NCBI GenBank assembly: GCA_030699055.1
Contig: JAUYKX010000165.1
Location: forward strand, 1 to 5,166
Direction: 5' to 3'
Length of the DNA stretch: 5,166 bases
Origin: Candidatus Nanopelagicales bacterium
GTDB lineage: Bacteria > Actinomycetota > Actinomycetes > S36-B12 > UBA10799
This document shows, piece by piece, positions 1 through 5,166 of the stretch. The translations under genes and the position numbers were made by a program. Below the pieces are notes generated by a model, which saw only the letters and a list, made by a program, of their open reading frames with translations, was not told the origin of the DNA and ran no database searches. The first letter of the stretch is position 1. Every line of letters starts with the position of its first letter.

Positions 1-51
1 TCAGGGTACGCCGCCGACTCCCGGCCTCCCGCTCCTGCGAGTATTCGGTGC
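1..51 (+). other. Region upstream of fbiA
   Basis: This short stretch precedes the fbiA start. I see no convincing -35/-10 pair and no good Shine-Dalgarno sequence; the best candidate is a weak GCGAG about 10 bases before the ATG. The fbiAB promoter may lie further left, outside the window. The minus strand here is open and ends in a TGA at the very edge (bases 3-1), but that gives only 17 codons up to the fbiA start and is not evidence of a gene. Confidence 0.4.
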
Positions 52-1053
52 ATGTCAGCGACCCGTCGCATCACAGTGTTGGCCGGAGGGGTCGGAGCCG
101 CCCGTTTTCTCACGGGACTAGTCGGAGCGACATCCGCTTCCGACCATCAACCGGCTGCCGAAATCACCGTCGTCGGGAATACGGCAGACGACCTGTATTG
201 GTTCGGGTTGAAGGTCTGTCCCGATCTGGACTCGGTGATGTACACCCTGGGAGGAGGATCCGATCAGCAAAGGGGGTGGGGTCGAGGCGGGGAGTCGTTC
301 CGGGTACTGAACGAGCTACAAGCCTACCGCGCCCAACCGGACTGGTTCGGCATCGGGGATCTGGATTTGGCAACCCATCTGGTCCGGACCCAAGCACTGG
401 CGACTGGCAAGTCGCTCACCCAGGCCACCGCCGAGTTGGCCCGTCGGTGGGAACTGCCGGTACGCCTCTTACCCATGACCGACGATCCAGTCGAGACCCA
501 TGTCTTCATTCGCGACCCCGCGACCGACGCCGCCGATCTGGAACTGCACTTCCAGGAATGGTGGATCCGCTACCGAGCTGAACCTGAACCCAGTCGGTTC
601 GTCTTCACTGGCGCCGAGAGCGCACGTCCAGGATCCGACGTAATCGCCGCCATCGCCGATGCCGACCTCGTGATCTTTCCGCCCTCCAATCCAGTGGTCT
701 CGATCGGGCCGATCCTCGCTGTTCCGGGCATCCGGGACGCCGTGGCCGCCACCCGAGCGCCGGTCGTTGGTGTTTCGCCCATCATCGGCTCAGCGCCGGT
801 AAGAGGGATGGCCGACCGCTGCCTGCGCGCTATTGGGGTGCCGGTCAGCGCCACCGGAGTTGGCCTTCACTTCGATGCGCGAGCAAACGACGGGCTCCTG
901 GACCATTGGGTCATCGACGAACGCGACGCCGAGCAGGCCTCGACCATCCGTGCCCGGGGGCTTTCGTGTACCCCCGCCCCAACATTGATGAGCGACCTGG
1001 ACGCTTCGACTCGCCTGGCCCGGTCAGTCCTTGAACTCGGGGGGACCCCGTGA
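52..1053 (+). CDS. fbiA: 2-phospho-L-lactate transferase (CofD/FbiA), F420 biosynthesis
   Basis: A 333-residue cytoplasmic enzyme of the CofD/FbiA family. It joins the three-carbon phospho-acid moiety (phosphoenolpyruvyl in mycobacteria, from EPPG made by FbiD; phospholactyl in archaea) to Fo, giving (dehydro-)F420-0. Visible family motifs are the N-terminal glycine-rich loop GGVGAARF (residues 12-19), NTADD (43-47), [13 protein letters not shown] (56-68), the PDWF...[11 protein letters not shown] block (97-113), TDDPVETH (143-150), HFQEWW (166-171) and [13 protein letters not shown] (210-222). Length is close to the mycobacterial protein (about 331). ATG 52 is chosen because it is the only start before the first beta strand and glycine loop, although its ribosome binding site is weak. 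The gene overlaps fbiB by GTGA, implying translational coupling. One oddity is Ala at residue 16, where mycobacterial FbiA has Gly. Family assignment is very secure; the donor used is inferred. Confidence 0.96.
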   Translation: MSATRRITVLAGGVGAARFLTGLVGATSASDHQPAAEITVVGNTADDLYWFGLKVCPDLDSVMYTLGGGSDQQRGWGRGGESFRVLNELQAYRAQPDWFGIGDLDLATHLVRTQALATGKSLTQATAELARRWELPVRLLPMTDDPVETHVFIRDPATDAADLELHFQEWWIRYRAEPEPSRFVFTGAESARPGSDVIAAIADADLVIFPPSNPVVSIGPILAVPGIRDAVAATRAPVVGVSPIIGSAPVRGMADRCLRAIGVPVSATGVGLHFDARANDGLLDHWVIDERDAEQASTIRARGLSCTPAPTLMSDLDASTRLARSVLELGGTP

Positions 1054-2432
1054 CGATCACCTTGATACCGATCACCGGCATCGGCGAAATCCGCGCTGGA
1101 GACGATCTCTCGGTCATGATCTGCCAACGCATGCGGTTGCGGCCGGGCGACATAGTTTCGATCACCAGCAAGGCGGTCAGCAAAGCCGAGGGACGCGTGT
1201 TGACGGGCGGGCCCAACGATAGAGAAGCCGCGATCACCGCCGAGGCGGTTCGGGTCGTCGCCGCCCGACCAGGCCAAGATGGGCAACCCGGCACCCGAAT
1301 CGTCGAGACCCGTCACGGATTCGTCATGGCGGCTGCCGGGATTGATGCGTCGAATGTCGGGGCTGGTCGGCTCGTACTTCTACCCGAGGATCCGGACGCT
1401 TCAGCCCACCGAATCCGCCAGAGCCTGGTCAGCCAAACCGGGGTGAGCGAGTTGGGCGTCATCGTGACCGACACCTTCGGACGACCGTGGCGCAATGGCC
1501 AAGTCGACCAGGCCATCGGCAGCGCCGGGATCCAAGTGTTGGACGACTTCCGCGGCCGACCGGATCTTCACGGCGTCGAACTGACGGCCACGGTCACTGC
1601 CGTTGGAGACGAGCTAGCGGCAGCGGCGGAACTGGCAAGCGGGAAGACCTCAGGCATTCCAGCAGTAGTGATCCGTGGGCTGGGACACCACTTGATTCCC
1701 GCTGCGCCGATTCCCGCTGCGCCGTCGTTGGGGCGGGCCTCTGAACCGGTCCGGGACGAGGGCGCGCGTCCCCTGGTGCGGTCTGCGGACCAAGACCTGT
1801 TCCGACTTGGCACAGCCGAGGCCTACGCCGCCGGCGCGCGATCAGCTCAGGCGATGCGGCGTACCGTTCGCCAATTCTCCGACCGGCCCGTCGATCCGGC
1901 CATCATCAACCGCGCGGTGACCGCCGCCCTGACCGCCCCGGCGCCCCACCACACAACGCCTTGGCGATTTGTCCACCTGCGTGATGCCGAGAAACGCCAA
2001 GCACTCCTGGACGCCATGGCGGACCAATGGCAACAGGATCTGACGGAACTTGACGGCTTCACTCCGATGTCGATCGAACGGCGACTGCGTCGGGGCGACG
2101 TGCTCCGCCGGGCGCCGGAGGTGCTGTTGCCCTTCCTGGCGCTGGATGAGGCCATGCATCGTTACCCGGACCCGCGTCGGCAGGGATTCGAGCGGGACCT
2201 TTTCCTGGTGGCCGGCGGCGCAGCCGTTCAGAACCTGCTGGTCGGATTGGCCACAGAAGGGGTGGGGTCGGCGTGGATCAGTTCGACCGTGTTCTGCCCC
2301 GAGGTGGTTCGCCGCCATCTGCGACTACCCGACGATTGGCAGCCCCTCGGCGCTGTGGCCATCGGATATGCCGAAGCGGAACCCTCTTCGCGGGACCCCC
2401 GGCAAGCTGCCGACTTCATCATCGAGAGGTGA
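1050..2432 (+). CDS. fbiB: Bifunctional F420-0:gamma-glutamyl ligase / FMN-dependent dehydro-F420-0 reductase (FbiB)
   Basis: A 460-residue two-domain enzyme. The N-terminal CofE-type ligase (about residues 3-213) shows [11 protein letters not shown] (39-49), GID.SNVG (97-104), LPEDPD.SA (111-119) and the signature [18 protein letters not shown] (138-157). This domain adds GTP-dependent gamma-linked glutamates to F420-0. After a Pro/Ala-rich linker (about 214-240) comes the C-terminal nitroreductase-like domain (about 248-460), with [12 protein letters not shown] (270-281), [14 protein letters not shown] (294-308), [10 protein letters not shown] (354-363), [22 protein letters not shown] (389-413) and [14 protein letters not shown] (427-441). 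In mycobacteria this FMN domain reduces dehydro-F420-0. Length compares with about 448 for the M. tuberculosis protein. The GTG start overlaps the fbiA stop (GTGA), and a G-run at 1039-1044 could serve as ribosome binding site. A perfect 15-bp duplication lies in the linker. Fusion and order are as in other actinobacteria. Confidence 0.96.
   Translation: MTITLIPITGIGEIRAGDDLSVMICQRMRLRPGDIVSITSKAVSKAEGRVLTGGPNDREAAITAEAVRVVAARPGQDGQPGTRIVETRHGFVMAAAGIDASNVGAGRLVLLPEDPDASAHRIRQSLVSQTGVSELGVIVTDTFGRPWRNGQVDQAIGSAGIQVLDDFRGRPDLHGVELTATVTAVGDELAAAAELASGKTSGIPAVVIRGLGHHLIPAAPIPAAPSLGRASEPVRDEGARPLVRSADQDLFRLGTAEAYAAGARSAQAMRRTVRQFSDRPVDPAIINRAVTAALTAPAPHHTTPWRFVHLRDAEKRQALLDAMADQWQQDLTELDGFTPMSIERRLRRGDVLRRAPEVLLPFLALDEAMHRYPDPRRQGFERDLFLVAGGAAVQNLLVGLATEGVGSAWISSTVFCPEVVRRHLRLPDDWQPLGAVAIGYAEAEPSSRDPRQAADFIIER
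1695..1724 (+). repeat. Perfect 15-bp tandem repeat in the fbiB linker
   Basis: The 15-base unit ATTCCCGCTGCGCCG occurs twice head to tail (1695-1709 and 1710-1724). It is in frame and encodes [10 protein letters not shown], FbiB residues 216-225, directly after the ligase domain. The identity extends to the nucleotide level, with no synonymous differences, so it looks like a recent slippage duplication in the flexible Pro/Ala-rich inter-domain linker. Confidence 0.85.
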
Positions 2433-2470
2433 AACAAGGGGCGTAGCCGAGTCCAGAAACAGACAACACT
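2433..2470. other. Convergent intergenic gap between fbiB and the CPBP protease gene
   Basis: Only 38 bases separate the fbiB stop (TGA, 2430-2432) from the stop of the opposing gene (2471-2473). There is no stable stem-loop and no T-tract in either direction. The only nearby hairpin is CGGCA-AGC-TGCCG at 2400-2412, inside fbiB, with a 5-bp stem and no T-run after it. Transcripts from the two sides therefore probably overlap at their 3' ends or end by Rho. Confidence 0.5.
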
Positions 2471-3166
2471 TCAGAGCTCCCGCAGTCGGCGGGCCATCCC
2501 CCACGACACGACGAAACCGATGCTGTTGAGGGCGGCGTGCAGAGCAAGCGCAGGGAACAGGCTGCCGCTGATCCCACGGAGCATGCAGAAGCCGACGCCG
2601 GCCGCCGCCGTACCCAGAACCGTGAGTACAACGCTACGGACCTTGGCCCACCGCCCATTGCCCATCAACGCGGCCGCATCGTGATGTTCGTGGAAGTCCA
2701 GGGAGGGCAGAACGTGCCAGAGACCGAAGGCCAGTGAACTCACGGCGACCCCGGCCCACCAACCCCAGACATCGGCCGAAACCGACAAAAGCACCGCCCT
2801 GAAAGCCGTCTCCTCCAACAGGGCCGTTCCGAACGGAATCCTGATCAGCGAGTGATAGAGCATCATCCACCAGCCGCCTTCGGCTGCCCGCTTGTCGGCG
2901 AAACCCTTCCGGGTCCAAGGGAGTGCGGCGGCAATTGCGTAGAAAACCAACACCGCTGCCACCACCACCAGCGACCAAAGAATTCCCTGGCGCCAGGTGG
3001 TTCGCGCCAGACCCATCGACATCCAACTGATGCCGTCAAACCGGGCAATGGCAATCAACACGACGGTTGCCACCAGGCAGATGACCAGATAGTGCCGCTT
3101 CGCCCAGCGATTGGTCAGCAGATTGACGATCGCCAGCACCGCGAGAACAGCGATGGTGGAGATCAT
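2471..3166 (-). CDS. CPBP family intramembrane metalloprotease (CAAX protease/bacteriocin-processing type)
   Basis: A 231-residue multi-pass membrane protein with the CPBP (Abi/Rce1-like, PF02517) motifs in order: motif 1 EETAFR (residues 118-123, Glu118-Glu119 and Arg123), motif 2 FGLWH (147-151) and motif 3 HAALN (210-214). These are the expected catalytic or metal-contacting Glu and His residues, so the active site looks intact. Hydrophobic segments lie at about 1-17, 27-42, 60-82, 102-116, 133-150, 177-196 and 203-222. A loop rich in His and Asp (157-163, HEHHD region) follows motif 2. The ATG start lies 12 bases after the stop of the upstream nucleotidyltransferase gene, so it is probably cotranscribed, but no clear Shine-Dalgarno is visible; reinitiation or coupling is likely. 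The substrate is unknown. Family members include CAAX prenyl-protein proteases, bacteriocin self-immunity proteins and signalling proteases; nothing here (no peptide or bacteriocin gene) supports the bacteriocin role. Confidence 0.88.
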   Translation of the reverse strand: MISTIAVLAVLAIVNLLTNRWAKRHYLVICLVATVVLIAIARFDGISWMSMGLARTTWRQGILWSLVVVAAVLVFYAIAAALPWTRKGFADKRAAEGGWWMMLYHSLIRIPFGTALLEETAFRAVLLSVSADVWGWWAGVAVSSLAFGLWHVLPSLDFHEHHDAAALMGNGRWAKVRSVVLTVLGTAAAGVGFCMLRGISGSLFPALALHAALNSIGFVVSWGMARRLREL

Positions 3167-3176
3167 GGCAATCGCG

Positions 3177-3190
3177 GATCAGGTCTGATC
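3177..3190. repeat. 14-bp inverted repeat over the nucleotidyltransferase stop codon
   Basis: GATCAG-GT-CTGATC is a perfect inverted repeat with 6-bp arms and a 2-base centre. It spans the stop codon of the upstream gene (3181-3179) and begins 10 bases ahead of the CPBP start codon at 3166. A hairpin with a 2-base loop would be strained, so it is equally likely to be a dimer-binding site or chance. No T-tract follows on either strand, so it does not look like a terminator. Confidence 0.4.
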
Positions 3191-4300
3191 GGACGAGAAT
3201 CTAAGGGATGTCGGCGCCAGCTCCGCATCCGGGAACACGCGGGCACCGTGGGCCAGTTCGTTACCAGTGGCGATCTGAGCTCCGTCCCCGACCACCACCC
3301 CGTCCAACCGAACGTCGGATCCAATCCGGGCGTTGCGCCCGATGACGCTGTCCACGATCAGTGCTCCTTCGCCGACCTCGGCGCCGTCGAACAGCACGCT
3401 GCCGTCCACTCTCGCTCCGGCCGCCACCGCACAGCCGACCCCGACTACCGATCCACCCGTCACCGCCGCCGACGGATCCACTCTCGCATCAAACATGATC
3501 ATGCAGGCTCCGGGTTCGGGAACCAGTGGCGAGGGGGCTGTGCCGCTGACCAAATCTCGCGAGCCCTGGACAAAAGCCAACGGCGTGCCCAAATCCAGCC
3601 AATATCCGGGGTCCACCACCCCGATGACCTTCTCGCCCACGGCGAGCAACCCCGGGAAGGTCTCCCGTTCGACCGATACCGGGCGGCCTGCGGGGATCTT
3701 GTCGATCAAACTACGTCGAAATACATAACAACCGGCATTGATCTGGTCGGTCACGATCTCCTCGGGCGTCTGCGGCTTCTCCAGGAACGCGGTGACCCTG
3801 CCGTTGTCGTCAGTCGGCACCAGTCCAAACGCCCGGGGATCCGACACGCGGGTCAAGTACAACGCGACAGCGGCATCGGCATCCCGCCAGGCATCAACCA
3901 ATGCCGGAATGTCCAGCCCGGTCAATACGTCGCCGTTGAACACCAAGACCGGGTCGTCCGGCCCGGACTCGAGCGAATCGGCCACGTTCCTGATGGCTCC
4001 ACCGGTGCCCAAGGGCACCTCCTCGACCACGCACCGCAGGTCAACCCCGAATTCCGCACCGTTGCCGAAATAGTCCGAGAAAACGTCGGCCCGATAGGAC
4101 GTTCCCAGAATCACCCGGGACACACCCCCCTCGGCGGCCCGGGCAATCTGGTGGGCCGTCACCGGCCGGCCGGCCACCGGCAGCATCGGCTTCGGCGCCG
4201 AAATGGTCAACGGTCGCAGACGAGTTCCCTTTCCTCCAACGAGGAGAATCGCTTCCAGCACGCCGATCACCCTGCCAGACCCACCACCATGATCGGTCAC
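3179..4300 (-). CDS. manB: Mannose-1-phosphate guanylyltransferase-like sugar nucleotidyltransferase (ManB/RmlA2 type)
   Basis: About 373 residues from GTG 4300. The N-terminal Rossmann-like nucleotidyltransferase domain shows LLVGGKGTRLRPL (residues 19-31) with APKPMLP (35-41), EEVPLGTGGAIRN (93-105), VFNGDVLTG (120-128, the metal-binding Asp124), FLEKP (172-176), INAGCYVF (187-194), VERETFP (210-216) and YWLDLGTP (233-240). A left-handed beta-helix of hexapeptide repeats follows (about 274-354), and the protein ends RFSSDQT. It resembles M. tuberculosis Rv3264c (ManB, about 359 residues) and Streptomyces counterparts, which form GDP-mannose from mannose-1-phosphate and GTP for envelope glycans. 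A glucose-1-phosphate thymidylyltransferase role is the main alternative; specificity cannot be read from sequence. GTG 4300 is chosen for its GGAGGG ribosome binding site; GTG 4261 (giving LEAILLVGG) or GTG 4270 fit homologue lengths better. An upstream ATG at 4423 is rejected, as it would overlap the transporter by 118 bases. It follows the transporter by 5 bases. Confidence 0.9.
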   Translation of the reverse strand: MTDHGGGSGRVIGVLEAILLVGGKGTRLRPLTISAPKPMLPVAGRPVTAHQIARAAEGGVSRVILGTSYRADVFSDYFGNGAEFGVDLRCVVEEVPLGTGGAIRNVADSLESGPDDPVLVFNGDVLTGLDIPALVDAWRDADAAVALYLTRVSDPRAFGLVPTDDNGRVTAFLEKPQTPEEIVTDQINAGCYVFRRSLIDKIPAGRPVSVERETFPGLLAVGEKVIGVVDPGYWLDLGTPLAFVQGSRDLVSGTAPSPLVPEPGACMIMFDARVDPSAAVTGGSVVGVGCAVAAGARVDGSVLFDGAEVGEGALIVDSVIGRNARIGSDVRLDGVVVGDGAQIATGNELAHGARVFPDAELAPTSLRFSSDQT

Positions 4301-4305
4301 CGGCC

Positions 4306-5166
4306 TCAGCCCTCCGACATACCCACTCGCCGGGAATCGCCGGCAACTCCCCGCAGGGCAAACGTCGCGGGACCCAGGGCCAGCAGAATCACCAAGGCCG
4401 CCGTCCAACTGAGCCGGGCCCATTGGTTATCGGATCCGGCCAGAAAACCACCAACGACCGGGGCGATAAAGCTGCCCGCAAGGCTGGCTCCGCCCACCAC
4501 GGCGGCCAACCTGCCGACCGGATCAAGTTGTGCCGCTTTGGCGAAGAGCAGGGGGTTGAGGCAGTAGAAAGCGACATTGACCGCGATCATGCCTCCGATA
4601 AAGAACACCGGTGAACCAGCCAAACCGATCGCCAGATTCCCCGCAGCCAACAACAACAAGGCCGGAGGCAGCAAACTCACGCGGCGAAACCGTCCACCGG
4701 ATGCGGCCGCGACCAGCGCACCCGCGAGGCCGATGATCTGGGTTACGCCCAGCAACCTGATCGTCGTCGCCTCCGCCATCCCCAAACTGATCCCGATCTC
4801 CTCCACGAAGGTCCAGACGGCGAAGTTACCCACTGCCGCCATCAACATGGTTACGACCAGCGCCACCCACGCTCCGCTGATCCGCGAGCCATGGATCACG
4901 GGAACCTCACGCGACCCCCGCGTGTGCTCCGCCTCCGCCCGTCGCCGACACTGACGGCCCGCCGCGGCCAGTGCCCTCCTTACCGGTCTGACCCCGACGG
5001 CAGTGACTACACAGAGGAAGACGACCGCGGCGGCCGCGCCGAACAGCCCATGCCCCGGCAGCACGCTCTCCACATCAGGGATCACGGCGACGAGAATCGA
5101 CCCCGTCAGAACCACCGAAATAGTGGCGATGCTGAAGGCTCGGACCGGCGAGCGAGCCTGCGCCAA
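4306..5166 (-). CDS. MFS transporter, C-terminal part (5' end outside window)
   Basis: The reading frame is open to the window edge, so the N-terminus is missing; the TTG at 5166 should not be taken as the start. The 286 residues seen contain about eight hydrophobic helices (approximate visible residues 10-30, 39-59, 97-120, 134-155, 163-183, 186-206, 219-241, 251-272). A basic, charged loop at 60-95 (RRAL...RQCRRRAEAEHTRG) separates the first two from the last six. This fits TM5-TM12 of a 12-helix major facilitator with the usual central cytoplasmic loop. The segment VWTFVEEIGIS...LGM (117-130) is reminiscent of TM7 in DHA1-type drug or sugar efflux permeases (AraJ-like), and G-x-x-x-G-x-R patterns such as SGGRFRRV (156-163) mark the TM8-TM9 loop. 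The substrate cannot be told. It ends 5 bases before the nucleotidyltransferase start and is probably cotranscribed with it. Confidence 0.85.
   Translation of the reverse strand: MAQARSPVRAFSIATISVVLTGSILVAVIPDVESVLPGHGLFGAAAAVVFLCVVTAVGVRPVRRALAAAGRQCRRRAEAEHTRGSREVPVIHGSRISGAWVALVVTMLMAAVGNFAVWTFVEEIGISLGMAEATTIRLLGVTQIIGLAGALVAAASGGRFRRVSLLPPALLLLAAGNLAIGLAGSPVFFIGGMIAVNVAFYCLNPLLFAKAAQLDPVGRLAAVVGGASLAGSFIAPVVGGFLAGSDNQWARLSWTAALVILLALGPATFALRGVAGDSRRVGMSEG
4310..4315 (-). promoter_or_regulatory. Ribosome binding site GGAGGG deciding the manB start
   Basis: On the minus strand GGAGGG lies 9 bases before GTG 4300, inside the last codons of the MFS gene. This is the best Shine-Dalgarno match for this start. 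A weaker AGGG (4273-4270) sits 8 bases before GTG 4261, so that later start stays possible. The arrangement suggests coupling of translation to the upstream gene. Confidence 0.6.

Noticed and set aside
1..51. Possible C-terminus of a minus-strand gene ending at base 1
   Set aside because: The frame is open for only 17 codons before it would run antisense into fbiA, and the residues match nothing I recognise.
48..581. A 177-codon plus-strand frame overlapping the start of fbiA
   Set aside because: Arg/Ser/Gly/Pro-rich product with no family motif, out of frame with fbiA, whose motifs are clear from the start of the gene.
1842..2318. A 158-codon minus-strand frame inside fbiB
   Set aside because: It is antisense to the conserved nitroreductase-like domain of FbiB and shows no domain features of its own.
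2400..2412. CGGCA-AGC-TGCCG hairpin near the end of fbiB as a terminator
   Set aside because: It has a 5-bp stem, lies inside the coding region before the stop codon, and has no following T-run.
4162..4175. GGCCGGCCGG self-complementary run inside the nucleotidyltransferase gene
   Set aside because: It encodes the conserved-position segment AGRPV in a high-GC gene and is explained by codon use; no sign of a regulatory site.
4301..4423. N-terminal extension of the nucleotidyltransferase to ATG 4423
   Set aside because: It would overlap the transporter gene by 118 bases on the same strand, and the added residues are a shadow translation of the transporter's C-terminus; the family core starts only at about 4261.
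2852..4567. A 571-codon open frame on the plus strand, antisense to the protease, nucleotidyltransferase and transporter genes
   Set aside because: Its product is rich in His, Arg, Gln, Gly and Pro with no recognisable fold or motif, while the minus strand carries three clear protein families over the same bases. It is a GC-rich shadow frame.

Overview
The window is GC-rich and looks like a chromosomal segment of an actinobacterium. The main reason is FbiB: it is a two-domain protein (CofE-type F420 ligase plus a C-terminal nitroreductase-like domain), an arrangement known from Actinobacteria. The FbiA and ManB-like proteins also read, from memory, closer to mycobacterial and Streptomyces orthologues than to archaeal ones. 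I cannot place the genus.

Layout: there are five protein-coding genes in two convergent blocks and almost no non-coding DNA. On the plus strand, fbiA (52-1053) and fbiB (1050-2432) overlap by four bases and form the cofactor F420 assembly module. On the minus strand, reading right to left, are the C-terminal part of an MFS transporter (5166-4306, its start lies outside the window), a mannose-1-phosphate guanylyltransferase-like sugar nucleotidyltransferase (4300-3179), and a CPBP-family intramembrane metalloprotease homologue (3166-2471). These three genes are separated by 5 and 12 bases, so they are probably one transcription unit. The two blocks meet tail to tail across 38 bases (2433-2470) with no recognisable terminator.

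Function: FbiA and FbiB carry out the late steps of F420 synthesis, which are transfer of the phospho(enol)lactate moiety to Fo, reduction, and polyglutamylation. FbiC and FbiD, which supply Fo and the activated donor, are not in this window. The nucleotidyltransferase probably makes GDP-mannose for cell-envelope glycans. The MFS protein and the CPBP protease are membrane proteins of unknown substrate. The closeness of fbiA-fbiB to a manB-type gene matches the M. tuberculosis order Rv3261 (fbiA), Rv3262 (fbiB), Rv3264c (manB), so this is best read as an old conserved neighbourhood with lineage-specific membrane genes added.

I saw no RNA genes, mobile elements, CRISPR arrays or phage genes. 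I did not find an undescribed system. The points most worth a second look are small: the tail-to-tail junction without a terminator, a tandem 15-bp duplication in the FbiB linker, a palindrome over the manB stop codon, and the uncertain manB start.
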